From: Mucilaginibacter mali
GTDB lineage: Bacteria; Bacteroidota; Bacteroidia; Sphingobacteriales; Sphingobacteriaceae
Assembly (NCBI RefSeq): GCF_013283875.1
Contig: NZ_CP054139.1
Coordinates: 1,922,001 to 1,986,000, forward strand
Reading direction: 5' to 3'
Length of the DNA: 64,000 nucleotides
A model generated the notes under the pieces. It searched no databases. It was not told the origin of the DNA and saw only the letters and a program-made list of their open reading frames with translations. The position numbers were made by a program, and so were the translations under genes. This document shows, piece after piece, positions 1-8,987 of the stretch; positions within the stretch are counted from its first letter, which is position 1; every line of letters starts with the position of its first letter.

Positions 1-170
1 TTAAGTTTCATCATAGTATAGGTATGATACAATTTGGGCTAAAAATAGCGTTTCCGCAAAGATGTAATCCACAGGAGTAATTCACAAATGTGGAAAACAC
101 TTTTTTAACGTATTTAGTTTACCGGATGGTATAGATGTGGAAAAGTTTTGGGGAAGGGCAGTGATTTGTG

Positions 171-218
171 GTTAGTTAATTAGTGATTAGTACGGGACCT
201 AATCACTGGTTAACTAAT
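171..218 (-). terminator. Inverted repeat behind the hybrid kinase
   Basis: Two 19-base arms (171-189 and 200-218) pair with three mismatches around a 10-base loop, directly after the kinase stop. The hairpin is long enough to end transcription, but no clear T-run follows on the minus strand, so terminator function is an inference. Confidence 0.4.
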
Positions 219-2431
219 CAACTAACAACTAAAAGCGCATTCACCAGCGAGTTGTACAATTTTTCTATCTCGATAGGTTTACGCAGGAAGCCGTTGAAGT
301 AGCCGGCGTATTCGTCCTGGTGTTCGGCGGTAATATCGGCCGTAAGGGCGAAGATGGGGGTGAACGAGTTAGGGTTGCCCATTTCCCTGATATTTTTGGT
401 AGCGTCGAAGCCGTTCATTTCGGGCATATGGATATCCATCAAAATAAAATCGTACGCGCGCAGCTTCGATTTTTCAACGGCTTCTATGCCGTTTTTAGCA
501 TGCTCGGTAGCAATGCCCCAGTTTGATAATAATTTACGGGCCACCATGGCATTTATCATGTTATCTTCGGCCAGTAAAACGGAGCGGTTGGTCAGCTTAT
601 CAAGCGGTGCTTGCTTCTGTGCTTCTTCGCTAACAAGTCGTTTAGTTTTGATATCGAAGTGAAAAGACGATCCTTTGCCCACCTCGCTGTTTACATGTAC
701 CTTGCTTTTATACAGTTCTACCAGTTTTTTTACGATGGCCAATCCCAGCCCCGAACCGCCATGCTTACGCGTAGTGATTGATTTTGGCTGCGAAAAGCTT
801 TCAAAGATCTCTTTGTACGATACCTTTGGTATCCCCACACCGGTATCGGTTATGGTAAACCGCAGGGTATCTATCTCTTTATCGCTTTTTAAATTAGTTA
901 CGCCGATTTCTACCTTACCGTTATCGGTATATTTAATGGCATTGCCTATCAGGTTGCCTAATATTTGCGATAGTTTGGTTTCGTCCAACTCGTAGCTTTC
1001 GGCTACGGTAGTATCAATATTAAGGAATAATTTCAGGCCTTTTTCTGTCGCCAGGTTCTCGTAAATATGGCGCAGGTTCTCTATTAACGTACGGAAATTG
1101 CAGGGGTGCACATCCAACTGCATTTTACCGGCCTCGAGCTTGGTAAAGTCGAGGATATCGTTAATAATAAGCAGCAAATTATTTGACGCGAACTTTAGTG
1201 AGTTAAGCAGGCGTTGTTCCTCCTCGTCCGATCGGTCTTTTAATAAAGATGTGATAGTGATCACCGCGTTTAAAGGCGTACGGATCTCATGACTCATGGT
1301 CGACAGGAAATCCTGCTTTACCTTGGCCGATTGTTCTGCCAGTTCCTTCTTTTTGATGATCTCGTCTTTTTCCTTTTGCAGCTTCGCTTCCTTTTCAAGC
1401 GATTCCATGCGGGTGATCAGTTCGTAGTTCTCGATGATCTGCAGGGTTTGCGTATTAATAACCGCTTCTTTTTGGCTCAGGTACCGTTCAAGATACTCGA
1501 GGGCCAGTACCGTATTGCCCTTCTTTTTATGGATCTGGTACAACAGGTGGTCGCACTTGAATTTAATGATCACGATGTTGTACGCGTCGCTAAAGTCGAG
1601 TGTTTGTTCAAGCAGGCGGCGGGCCTCCTTCAAGCGGTCCATGCGCATATACAGGTCGGCCAGGCGGTGATAGGCCATACCCAGCCCCAGTTTTTCGCCC
1701 ACCTGCTGGTGTATGGAAATGCATTCCTGCAGATCTTCTTCGGCCAGGTCAAACTGCCCTGTGCTGATGTGGATCTTACCTAAACCATAAAGCGCAAACG
1801 CGAGACCACGGATATCGCCGGTTTTGTTTTTCATGGCTATCGACCGTTCAATCAGATCGAGCGCTTCTTTTGTTTTACCCTGTTTAAGGTAAATGCCCGA
1901 CAGGGGGTTATAAGCGTTCGACTCGAGGTTGATATCCTTAGCCTGCCGGGCTGCCTCGATGGCACCTTCGTACGATTTGATAGCGTTTTTCTGATCGCCA
2001 AAATATTCATAAATAGTGCCCAGTGATTTTTGGGTACGGGCCTGGTTATGGTAATCGTTGTATTTGCGGTAGGTGGTAAGGCAATTGATAAGGTAGATGA
2101 GACCTAAGTGATAGTTATCGGTTTTATAATAATTACCGGCAATACTGTAGCGGGCATCGGCAATACCTTTATCATCGTGCAGTTCTTCAAAATACTTAAT
2201 GGCCTCTTCGGCCATGCCGATGGAGCGTTTGTACTCGCCCTGTATCATATAAAACAACGATAAGTGATTAAGGCTTTTGCCTATTAACTCGTTGTTATTG
2301 ATCTCGCGGCTAAGCGATAATGCTGTATTGGCCAGTTGGGTACTGTGGTTTAAATCGTTAATACGACCGGCATACGCTTCATCTAAAAGCGCAACTATCT
2401 TATCGGTATCAACGGTAAAGTTTTTATCCAC
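218..2431 (-). CDS. TPR-containing hybrid histidine kinase
   Basis: A 737-residue sensor kinase. Residues ~40-330 are tetratricopeptide repeats, followed by a charged coiled coil (~335-375) and a HisKA domain with phospho-acceptor His381 in SHEIRTPLN. A HATPase domain follows, with a DTGVGI box and a GGSGLGLAI box. The C-terminal receiver domain (~615-735) has phospho-acceptor Asp666 in ILMDIHMPEMNG. No signal peptide or membrane segment is visible, so it is probably cytoplasmic and senses through its TPR region. It has no DNA-binding domain, so it is not a one-protein hybrid two-component regulator; a phosphotransfer partner must lie elsewhere. The start is GTG, with an in-frame stop five codons upstream. 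The ligand is unknown. Confidence 0.9.
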   Translation of the reverse strand: MDKNFTVDTDKIVALLDEAYAGRINDLNHSTQLANTALSLSREINNNELIGKSLNHLSLFYMIQGEYKRSIGMAEEAIKYFEELHDDKGIADARYSIAGNYYKTDNYHLGLIYLINCLTTYRKYNDYHNQARTQKSLGTIYEYFGDQKNAIKSYEGAIEAARQAKDINLESNAYNPLSGIYLKQGKTKEALDLIERSIAMKNKTGDIRGLAFALYGLGKIHISTGQFDLAEEDLQECISIHQQVGEKLGLGMAYHRLADLYMRMDRLKEARRLLEQTLDFSDAYNIVIIKFKCDHLLYQIHKKKGNTVLALEYLERYLSQKEAVINTQTLQIIENYELITRMESLEKEAKLQKEKDEIIKKKELAEQSAKVKQDFLSTMSHEIRTPLNAVITITSLLKDRSDEEEQRLLNSLKFASNNLLLIINDILDFTKLEAGKMQLDVHPCNFRTLIENLRHIYENLATEKGLKLFLNIDTTVAESYELDETKLSQILGNLIGNAIKYTDNGKVEIGVTNLKSDKEIDTLRFTITDTGVGIPKVSYKEIFESFSQPKSITTRKHGGSGLGLAIVKKLVELYKSKVHVNSEVGKGSSFHFDIKTKRLVSEEAQKQAPLDKLTNRSVLLAEDNMINAMVARKLLSNWGIATEHAKNGIEAVEKSKLRAYDFILMDIHMPEMNGFDATKNIREMGNPNSFTPIFALTADITAEHQDEYAGYFNGFLRKPIEIEKLYNSLVNALLVVS

Positions 2432-2856
2432 AGAGTAAATTATTTAGAGAAAACTGTTCCTGGTTAATAATATAATGCAAATAAATATTAAAAACCGCAC
2501 TTATTAAAATTAGTAATTATTTATTGATATAGTTAATACGGATACGGTTAAATTTTAGGTGATACGAAAAATGTAATTTTTTTGTTACGGCTTTTTTGTA
2601 TATTTTATTTTAATGTTTTTATATTCGTTACAGATATACTACATGTCGCTGTTTAATGTGCCTGCCCTAATGGCACATTAAACAGATATAAAACCAAGTT
2701 AAACTCAATCCGAAAAAAAGAAAAATGCAAGCTTCGGCACGCCATGGTGCGTCAAATATTTTTGCCCGGTTGTATCTTAATCATACCCCATTAGAAAGCC
2801 TTTCCTGGTTTCCGGGCAAATTAATGTTTTATTGTTAATATAATCCCCGGTTTTAC
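2432..2856. other. Divergent intergenic region (425 bp)
   Basis: AT-rich spacer between the divergent kinase and outer-membrane protein genes. It should contain both promoters but has no clear TAnnTTTG. It holds a perfect 12-bp palindrome (2651-2683) and a wider 9-bp inverted repeat (2761-2769 with 2812-2820). I see no gene in it. Confidence 0.5.
2651..2683. repeat. Perfect 12-bp inverted repeat
   Basis: GTTTAATGTGCC (2651-2662) and its exact complement (2672-2683) flank a 9-base loop. It lies mid-way in the divergent spacer, has no T-run and follows no convergent gene, so an operator or a small repeat is as likely as a terminator. Confidence 0.6.
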
Positions 2857-4128
2857 GTGAAAAAGGGCGTGGTGTTTTTGTTGCTTTTGGCCAGCTATAT
2901 ACAGGGGGCATGTGCCGGGCGCGATACCATTAAACGCGCCGGACTGAAAGATCAGACCGACCTGCTGGATGTAAAAGCCAGTCTGTTTCATAAAGAAACC
3001 AAGCTCGACACTTCCATCCTGAAGCTGCAAAAGCTGTTTATCCCATCATTTACCTATAACCCAAGTGCCGGGTTTGAGCTGGGCCTTACCCTGGCCGCGT
3101 TGAAGTTTTTAGGACACCCGGATAGTACCTCGCTTTCAAGTGGTGAAATAGAAGTGTCGGCATCAACCAAGGGACTGGCTTATATTAATTATAAACACAG
3201 CATCTACCTGCCTGAAAATAAATGGAGTTTGCAGGGTAACTGGCAGGTTGGGCGCACACTGGCTACAGATTATGGTGTAGGAACCGGGCAGTATAGTGAA
3301 AATGAAGACGGTAACCTCCCATCAAACAGTTATTTGCCGGGCAGCCCACCCAATGTATACAAACTGAAATATACTTCGGTTAGGTTTAGAGAAACTGCTT
3401 ATAAAAAAATTACCGGGCACTTTTACACGGGCATTGGCTTAAATATTAATGCCTATACAGGTATTGACGAGGAAAGCCGCGATGACCTTACTACCCACAA
3501 TTACCGGTATAGCGATCTTAACGGTTTTTTGCCCTGGCGATACCTGGCTAATTCGCTTTCCTTTAATTTACAGTATGATGACCGGGATCATCCTAATCAA
3601 CCGTATAAAGGGATGTATGGCAATGTTGGGATCAAAACCAGCAAAAAGATACTGGGCAGTTCGGCCAACTCTACCCAATTGATGACAGAGTACCGCAAGT
3701 ACTGGAGTTTATCGGCCGTAAATCCTCAGCATGTGCTGGCCTTTTGGCATTGGGGGAGTTATCTCTTAAGCGGCAAGATCCCTTATCTTGAACTGCCCGG
3801 CACCAGTGGTGATAATGATGGCCGCAGCGGCCGTGCTTATACTGTGGGGCGGTTTAAAGGATATTCCTTTTTTTATTCAGAGGCCGAATACAGGTTTCCC
3901 ATACTGGCAAATAAGCTAATAAGCGGTGTGGCATTTATTAATGCCCAAACAGGCAGTAACCCTAACGCGCAGAAGCCTATAAAGTTGTTTCAGTATTGGG
4001 AACCAGGCACCGGTGCAGGATTAAGGATATTGTATAACAAATACTCACGGTCTAACATCTGTATCGACTATGGAGTAGGCAGATACGGCACCAGGGGGGT
4101 ATTTATCAATCTAAATGAAGCTTTCTGA
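2857..4128 (+). CDS. BamA/TamA-like outer-membrane beta-barrel protein
   Basis: A 423-residue exported protein with an N-terminal signal (KKGVVFLLLLASYIQGACA). The rest consists of alternating polar/hydrophobic beta strands typical of the D15/surface-antigen barrel, with the family's conserved strand around YDDRDHPNQPYKG (~residue 230) and a C-terminal strand ending in Phe. No POTRA domain fits before the barrel, so it resembles the short barrel-only members of Bacteroidota rather than true BamA. A paralogue is encoded at 7708-8916. The start is GTG, with no obvious ribosome-binding site. Substrate and function are unknown; the barrel assignment is solid. Confidence 0.8.
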   Translation: MKKGVVFLLLLASYIQGACAGRDTIKRAGLKDQTDLLDVKASLFHKETKLDTSILKLQKLFIPSFTYNPSAGFELGLTLAALKFLGHPDSTSLSSGEIEVSASTKGLAYINYKHSIYLPENKWSLQGNWQVGRTLATDYGVGTGQYSENEDGNLPSNSYLPGSPPNVYKLKYTSVRFRETAYKKITGHFYTGIGLNINAYTGIDEESRDDLTTHNYRYSDLNGFLPWRYLANSLSFNLQYDDRDHPNQPYKGMYGNVGIKTSKKILGSSANSTQLMTEYRKYWSLSAVNPQHVLAFWHWGSYLLSGKIPYLELPGTSGDNDGRSGRAYTVGRFKGYSFFYSEAEYRFPILANKLISGVAFINAQTGSNPNAQKPIKLFQYWEPGTGAGLRILYNKYSRSNICIDYGVGRYGTRGVFINLNEAF

Positions 4129-4129
4129 G

Positions 4130-4339
4130 TTAATCCACATCATCATCCTTGTTTTCATTCCTGGATCTTTTATCGGTTAAAACGTAATGACTGTCTTTGC
4201 ACTTTGCGCAAAAATATTTTTTGACAGGTAAAAAGAACAGGAATTGCCTTACAAACCAACTGCGATGTAATTGAAAATGATAAGGTTGCCCACAATTTGG
4301 GCAATATTTACCGGAGTATATTCTAAAAATGGATGCCAA
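4130..4339 (-). CDS. Small zinc-ribbon protein (copy A)
   Basis: A 69-residue protein with two CxxC pairs (CPNC near residue 13 and CAKC near residue 45) separated by a hydrophobic stretch with FLPVKKYFC, followed by an acidic tail. Two knuckles of this kind normally bind one zinc ion. The only available start is TTG; an in-frame stop lies eight codons upstream. It overlaps nothing and is convergent with the barrel gene, one base away. It is a paralogue of the next small gene. Function unknown. Confidence 0.6.
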   Translation of the reverse strand: MASIFRIYSGKYCPNCGQPYHFQLHRSWFVRQFLFFLPVKKYFCAKCKDSHYVLTDKRSRNENKDDDVD

Positions 4340-4406
4340 GGCAGAATTAAGTTTTAGCTAAATAAAATTTAAAGCTACAAAAAAAAAGAAAACTACAAAT
4401 TCATTT

Positions 4407-4586
4407 TTACCGGCCCCACACATAAACTTTTTTATTACACTTAAAACACCGGTAACGTTTAACAGGCAACCAAAACAATATATTTTTAAATATATAACCA
4501 CGTGGTATGCGTTGCTCCAACTTGTTTTTGCATTTACGACACAGCGGAGAATTGACGCTTTTAATATTACTTAGGGGGATTACCAT
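4407..4586 (-). CDS. Small zinc-ribbon protein (copy B)
   Basis: A 59-residue protein using the ATG at 4586. It has CRKC and CFKC pairs with FWLPVKRYRCFKC in between, the same layout as copy A. The pair probably arose by tandem duplication and divergence, since only the knuckles and the LPVK-Y-C block are shared. The central hydrophobic block may be a strand pair of the ribbon rather than a membrane segment. Function unknown. Confidence 0.6.
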   Translation of the reverse strand: MVIPLSNIKSVNSPLCRKCKNKLEQRIPRGYIFKNILFWLPVKRYRCFKCNKKVYVWGR

Positions 4587-4757
4587 AGCATACAAATTAA
4601 GGAAATTAATTTCATATAGCCATTGATAAATATATAATAATAATTTAGATAATATATAATAACAGATATCTAAAAAAGCGCTTTATTTGCTATAATAATG
4701 GAAAAAATTGTGGAAATTGTCAAGCAGGCGGTTATTGTTATCAAGCTAAATATTTAA

Positions 4758-4795
4758 CCGGGCGGATCTTTTGATTTATTAATAATACCGCCCGG
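4758..4795 (-). terminator. Rho-independent-like hairpin
   Basis: CCGGGCGG (4758-4765) pairs perfectly with CCGCCCGG (4788-4795), with an AT-rich 22-base loop, 17 bases after the stop of the glycine-zipper gene on the minus strand. Confidence 0.55.
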
Positions 4796-4811
4796 CCAAA
4801 ACCTTTTATAA

Positions 4812-5150
4812 TTAGTCGTGCTTTCTGATCACGGTTACATTTTTTGACGGATGTGTAATGGTATGGTGCCTGCGGTAGTAAGCCCGCTGCGCCGCGCGTT
4901 TTTTCTTGGCTACATGCCTGCGGTGCTCGTTACCAATAATATATCCGCCACCCGCGCCAATTGCGCCGCCGATAAGGGCGCCGCCAACACCATGGCCAAC
5001 TATGCCGCCTACAACAGCGCCACCGGCACCGCCGATGATGGCGCCCTTAGCCTGGCCGCTCATTTTCTTTTTTTCCTGTGCAACGGAATGGGTTGTATCG
5101 GCAACTAATACAGCAAGCAATATGCTGCAACTTAAAAATATCTTTTTCAT
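4812..5150 (-). CDS. Glycine-zipper exported protein
   Basis: A 112-residue protein with a signal peptide (SCSILLAVLVADTTHSVA) and then a long glycine-zipper region (~35-80) of repeating GxxxG, for example GGAGGAVVGGIVGHGVGG. It ends in a basic His/Arg/Lys-rich tail. The pattern matches the YMGG/Gly-zipper families of envelope proteins that pack against or insert in membranes. It is a monocistronic minus-strand gene with its own terminator. Exact role unknown; envelope stress or outer-membrane integrity is an inference from the family. Confidence 0.7.
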   Translation of the reverse strand: MKKIFLSCSILLAVLVADTTHSVAQEKKKMSGQAKGAIIGGAGGAVVGGIVGHGVGGALIGGAIGAGGGYIIGNEHRRHVAKKKRAAQRAYYRRHHTITHPSKNVTVIRKHD

Positions 5151-5222
5151 TGGTTAGCTGTTTTTTTTGTTTAGTGTACTAAAACAAATACCAGGCCAAT
5201 AAATTAAACTTAGGGGTGCGGG

Positions 5223-5624
5223 CTATTTTTTAACAGCAGTTACACGCGAGCCATCTTTATCAAGCGTTTCGAATACGATATTTTTATCATCAAGTTTTGA
5301 AACCCAAAAAGGGAATGTGCGGGTTTTACCATCGGGCAATTGCTCGGTATAATTTATATTATCACCCGCTACTACAAAAGTGCCGTGCGATAATACTTTG
5401 CCGCCCCATTGTATCACAAGCTGTTTTTCTGCTGAAAAACTGATCTCTGGTTTCTGTTCTTCCAGGTCCATCGCGCTGACAGTATCGGCAGCGTCGCCCC
5501 TTGGTTTATCAACTTTTATATACTTCCAGTTGCCGTAAAGGGCTTCGGGTTTTATACTGTGTTTACAGGCTGTGGCAAGCAATAACAATCCGCCGCAAAA
5601 AAATAAAAGTGTTTTCTTTATCAT
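5223..5624 (-). CDS. Lipocalin-like lipoprotein
   Basis: A 133-residue protein from the ATG at 5624; a longer frame to 5693 adds a non-signal N-terminus and is unlikely. The signal ends in a lipobox-like LATAC with Cys ~20. The remainder is beta-rich with YGNWKYIKVD near the mature N-terminus, as in lipocalin-like proteins of Bacteroidota that start with a GxW motif. Ligand unknown. Confidence 0.65.
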   Translation of the reverse strand: MIKKTLLFFCGGLLLLATACKHSIKPEALYGNWKYIKVDKPRGDAADTVSAMDLEEQKPEISFSAEKQLVIQWGGKVLSHGTFVVAGDNINYTEQLPDGKTRTFPFWVSKLDDKNIVFETLDKDGSRVTAVKK

Positions 5625-5743
5625 ACAAAAAGGTATAAAAAGCGATGATTTTAGTTGACGCTGATAAACATACTCAAAAATAATATAAACCATAATTGTA
5701 CGCAGGTGTTAAAACAGTAACCGTAAGGAAAATTAACAGCACA

Positions 5744-5905
5744 ATGAATACAGACCAGGTAAATCCCGCGCCAAAAAAAGTTGACCAGGCAGAAGAGTTA
5801 AAAACCGAAGGGCCGATCAGCGAAAAAGATGAAGTTAAAGCTGCCGAGCGCAAAACTGCCAAGCTACACAAAAAAGCAGCGCGATCTGCAAAAGGTGGAA
5901 AGTGA
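5744..5905 (+). CDS. Small Lys/Ala-rich protein
   Basis: A 53-residue highly charged protein with a Lys/Ala/Arg C-terminal half (KTAKLHKKAARSAKGGK). A purine-rich AAGGAA lies ~15 bases before the ATG at 5744, and I prefer this start over 5696. No recognisable domain; the basic tail could bind nucleic acid. It could be spurious, but codon use and the ribosome-binding-like sequence favour a real gene. Confidence 0.45.
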   Translation: MNTDQVNPAPKKVDQAEELKTEGPISEKDEVKAAERKTAKLHKKAARSAKGGK

Positions 5906-5933
5906 TTTGACGTGTAGAATAAAAACTAATATT

Positions 5934-6437
5934 TTATCTACGCGCTTTTATCTCAGTTTTTAACTCCTGTATTTGTTGCTGCGCTTGCCTGTTCTCCAGG
6001 TAAAAATAAATAGCCGCGGCTAAAAATAACTTGCCTAATATAAATACAGCGGCAAACACCCACTTCCAGTTTTTGTGGATACGCATGTGGCTGCTTTCGG
6101 CCTCTATATCAATATACTGGGGAGGCGTGTTACCACGGCGTGATGAAGTGCGTGTTGGCTCTTCTTCTTCTATAAAAGCTTTGGGCGATGTTTTTTCACG
6201 AAGAATGATATCGTCAATTTCCGCTTCAATTTTGCCCCATACGGTTGGCGGCGGCGGAATGGCCATTGTGGCGGCCAGCATTTCCATATCAACCTCCAAC
6301 TGGTATAAAGCTTCGTGCACTTCGGGATAAGTCTGTTTCAACCGCAATACTTCGCGCTCTTCATCAGCCGTAACCGAACCGGTTACATACGCTTCCAGAA
6401 TACCACTATTTATATACTGTTGTATTTGTACGTTCAT
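5934..6437 (-). CDS. Anti-sigma factor, single-pass membrane protein
   Basis: A 167-residue protein. The cytoplasmic N-terminus (1-~75) looks like an anti-sigma domain (ILEAYVTGSVTADEEREVL followed by helices, as in RskA-type proteins). A linker follows, then one transmembrane helix (~125-147, WVFAAVFILGKLFLAAAIYFYL) and a short coiled coil outside. Its ATG overlaps the stop of the sigma gene by four bases (ATGA), implying translational coupling. It should sequester the neighbouring ECF sigma factor at the inner membrane. Confidence 0.8.
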   Translation of the reverse strand: MNVQIQQYINSGILEAYVTGSVTADEEREVLRLKQTYPEVHEALYQLEVDMEMLAATMAIPPPPTVWGKIEAEIDDIILREKTSPKAFIEEEEPTRTSSRRGNTPPQYIDIEAESSHMRIHKNWKWVFAAVFILGKLFLAAAIYFYLENRQAQQQIQELKTEIKARR

Positions 6438-6895
6438 GCGGCCCTCCTTATTGCGGCGAATGCCTGTTGCAGGATCTTTTTTATGGCTTGCTCAGTCCGG
6501 TTTAGCTCGCGGGCTAATGCGCTGATGCTTTTACCGTTATAATGAACATTGCAAAAAATAAACTGTTCCTCCTCACTCATCCGTTCTAAAAACTTATTTG
6601 GCATGGCCGGTAAATGCGCTTTTTTATCAGCAGGATCGCATGCCGGTATGGTCGCGAAAAAATCGGCCAGTACTTTGCGGGTCAGTAACAAAAGGCGTTG
6701 ATAGGTATTCGTGCCAGGCTGCATTACATCGTGCAGGTGTTGTGGCAATTCCTTAAAAACTGCTACAAGGTACTCCTCCGCTATATTTTTATCTTTTACT
6801 ACCTCAAAAATATAGCCAAGTAGCAAGCCCGCATACTCATCGTATATGGCCCGTGTGGCTGAAGCAGTGTTGGTTATAGAAATATGCTGGCTCAA
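6434..6895 (-). CDS. ECF RNA polymerase sigma factor
   Basis: A 153-residue sigma-70 family protein. A region-2-like helix set (IYDEYAGLLLGYIFEVV...AEEYLVAVF) is followed by region 4 with a helix-turn-helix (NGKSISALARELNRTEQAIKKIL) at ~115-140. It is short and divergent in region 2. The start is TTG with a stop two codons upstream. It is cotranscribed with the downstream anti-sigma gene. Target promoters are unknown. Confidence 0.8.
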   Translation of the reverse strand: MSQHISITNTASATRAIYDEYAGLLLGYIFEVVKDKNIAEEYLVAVFKELPQHLHDVMQPGTNTYQRLLLLTRKVLADFFATIPACDPADKKAHLPAMPNKFLERMSEEEQFIFCNVHYNGKSISALARELNRTEQAIKKILQQAFAAIRRAA

Positions 6896-7082
6896 AACCT
6901 AATGGCTATGGGTGCTGTCAATTAGTTTAAATCGGTTATAAAAATAAATAAAAAATACTTAGATGTAATTACTTTCAAGTTAAAAAAATATTGAATGTTG
7001 AAAAATGTAATTTAACCATATTGATTTTTAAAAAAACAAAAAGATAGTACGGCTGCTTTTGTTTTAAAATACCCCGTTTGTA

Positions 7083-7622
7083 ATGATAATAAGACAAAAT
7101 CTACCCAAAGCAATAATGCGCGTTTATAACGGCGATTTAAAGCTGGATGAAGCCGCGCTAAGGAAATTGTTTCTGCGTCAGCTGGATAACGTTTACTGTA
7201 TCAAAAAGCATTTGGTAAAAATATTGCCATCCCTGGCCGATAAGGCCTCATTCCCCGACCTGAAAAACGCCATACTGGAAAATGCCGATCAGATAAAGTT
7301 GCAGCTGTTGCGTATGGATGTCATCTATAAAATCTATAACGCAACTTATAAAGATCAAAAATGCATTGGGGTAAAAACCCTGTCGCTTGAAGCTTATGTG
7401 GCCTCAAGGATTGAAAAACAACTACCTGTTGAGCGTGACCTGGCCCTGCTGATACATTTGCAAATAACCGAAAGCGTTGAAATGGCCTATTTTAATGTGC
7501 TGAAAAATATTGCCGCCAGCCTAAACAATAACGAGGTTGAGACCTTATTACAGCAGAATTTTGAAACAGCTGTAAGCAGTATGAAACTTTACGAGTTGAT
7601 AGCTAAGGAATACATTGCATAA
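7083..7622 (+). CDS. DUF892 (YciE/YciF) ferritin-like protein
   Basis: A 179-residue all-helical protein matching the DUF892 pattern: an initial LRKLFLRQLDNVYCIKKHLVKILPSLADKA helix (residues ~25-55) and later helices with ITESVEMAYFNVLKNIA (~130-147). Family members have a ferritin-like four-helix bundle and are linked to stress responses. The start is ATG 7083; ATG 7116 is a possible shorter start. The ECF sigma gene is divergent and 187 bp away. The metal-binding carboxylates are not obviously all present, so activity is uncertain. Confidence 0.7.
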   Translation: MIIRQNLPKAIMRVYNGDLKLDEAALRKLFLRQLDNVYCIKKHLVKILPSLADKASFPDLKNAILENADQIKLQLLRMDVIYKIYNATYKDQKCIGVKTLSLEAYVASRIEKQLPVERDLALLIHLQITESVEMAYFNVLKNIAASLNNNEVETLLQQNFETAVSSMKLYELIAKEYIA

Positions 7623-7707
7623 GCCTGTAAGCTTATTGTGGACAAAGGATCTTTAAATTATATTGGTAGACTGATAACATGCATAAGCAAGGTGCGTTTA
7701 ATTTGAT

Positions 7708-8916
7708 ATGGTGAAGGCGTTGTTAGTCCTGTTTTTGTGTTACTTACCATTCACCTTGCTGGCGCAGGACGTGATACAAACTGCCAAATATGTAGACACA
7801 ACCGGCCAAACCGACCTGATAGATCTTGGCCGCAGCTTGTTCAGCATTAAAGGCAAGCGCATGAAAAATAAGGAAGGGAAGAATATTTACTTCTCATTCC
7901 TGCCCATATCATCGGCAGTACCGGGTGGGGGTAAAGCGCTCATCACATCAACCACCGCAGGCTTTTACCTTGGCCCGCGCGATAGTACTTTTCTGTCAAG
8001 CGCTACATTCGCGCCATACTTTAACTTTAACGGTAGGTTTGGGATCCCGCTCCGCTCATCGCTATGGCTGAAAAACAATGGCTGGAATATACAGGGCGAT
8101 ACCCGCTTTTTGGTATATCCGCAATATACCTGGGGGCTGGGCGGCAATCAATCTGAAGATAATAAGATACTGGTGAACTATAAATATATCCGCTTTAACC
8201 AGGCGGCATTAAAACGGGTTACCAATTTCCTGTATGCCGGTATCGGGTACGATCTGGATTACCACATCGATATCTCGGCCGAAGAGACTAACCGGATCCG
8301 TAGCTTTACCGGTTACCAATACGGCGCCGCTAACGATAACAATTCCTTTTCATCAGGCGCGACGCTTAACCTGCTGTATGATACCCGTAACAACCCCTTC
8401 AACCCCATGCCTGGGTGTTACCTGAATGTGGTTTACCGGTATAATTCGCGAATGCTGGGCAGCCAGGATAGCTGGAAATCGCTGTATGTAGACGCGCGTA
8501 AATACATATCGCTAAGTAACGAACGCAAAAAGAATGTGCTGGCCCTGTGGGGATATTACTGGACCACCTTAAACGCCGGTACCCCTTACCTCGATCTGCC
8601 CAGTGTTGGCTGGGACCCATACAACCGCTCGGGCAGGGGGATGGATCAAAACCGTTACCGGGGGCAAGGCCTGATCTATCTTGAAACAGAATACCGCCGC
8701 GATATCACCCGTAACGGCTTGTTTGGCTATGTGCTGTTTGCCAGCGCCACATCGGTTACCGAGGCTGCCGGGCGCAACTTTAAATATATTAATCCTGCCG
8801 CAGGGGCGGGCCTGCGTATTAAATTCAACAAAGGATCGGACACCAACATCGCTATCGATTACGGCTTCAGCAAAGGGTATAATACGTTTATACTAAGTTT
8901 GGGTGAAACGTTTTAG
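7708..8916 (+). CDS. BamA/TamA-like outer-membrane beta-barrel protein (paralogue)
   Basis: A 402-residue exported protein with a signal peptide (VKALLVLFLCYLPFTLLA-QD) and the same barrel family as 2857-4128. The shared strand reads YDTRNNPFNPMPGCYLN, and a late GAGLRIKFN...IDYGFSKG block parallels GAGLRILYN...IDYGVGRYG in the first copy, ending in Phe. No POTRA domain. A purine-rich AGCAAGG precedes the ATG. Likely a porin-like or surface barrel; substrate unknown. Confidence 0.8.
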   Translation: MVKALLVLFLCYLPFTLLAQDVIQTAKYVDTTGQTDLIDLGRSLFSIKGKRMKNKEGKNIYFSFLPISSAVPGGGKALITSTTAGFYLGPRDSTFLSSATFAPYFNFNGRFGIPLRSSLWLKNNGWNIQGDTRFLVYPQYTWGLGGNQSEDNKILVNYKYIRFNQAALKRVTNFLYAGIGYDLDYHIDISAEETNRIRSFTGYQYGAANDNNSFSSGATLNLLYDTRNNPFNPMPGCYLNVVYRYNSRMLGSQDSWKSLYVDARKYISLSNERKKNVLALWGYYWTTLNAGTPYLDLPSVGWDPYNRSGRGMDQNRYRGQGLIYLETEYRRDITRNGLFGYVLFASATSVTEAAGRNFKYINPAAGAGLRIKFNKGSDTNIAIDYGFSKGYNTFILSLGETF

Positions 8917-8925
8917 TTGTTGGCC

Positions 8926-8946
8926 AAAATGCCGCAGGCATTTTTT
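8926..8946 (+). terminator. Rho-independent terminator
   Basis: AAAATGCC pairs with GGCATTTT around a 3-base loop, followed by a T-run, ten bases after the barrel gene stop. Confidence 0.75.
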
Positions 8947-8987
8947 ATGCGTACTATCTAATGACCAATGACAGCGTAGCGAAATGA

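Noticed and set aside
65..144. Cluster of DnaA-box-like 9-mers (65-73, 89-97, 136-144), with another at 2424-2432
   Set aside because: Only a few matches, spread over 2.4 kb. The perfect one overlaps the kinase start, and no origin-type gene context is present.
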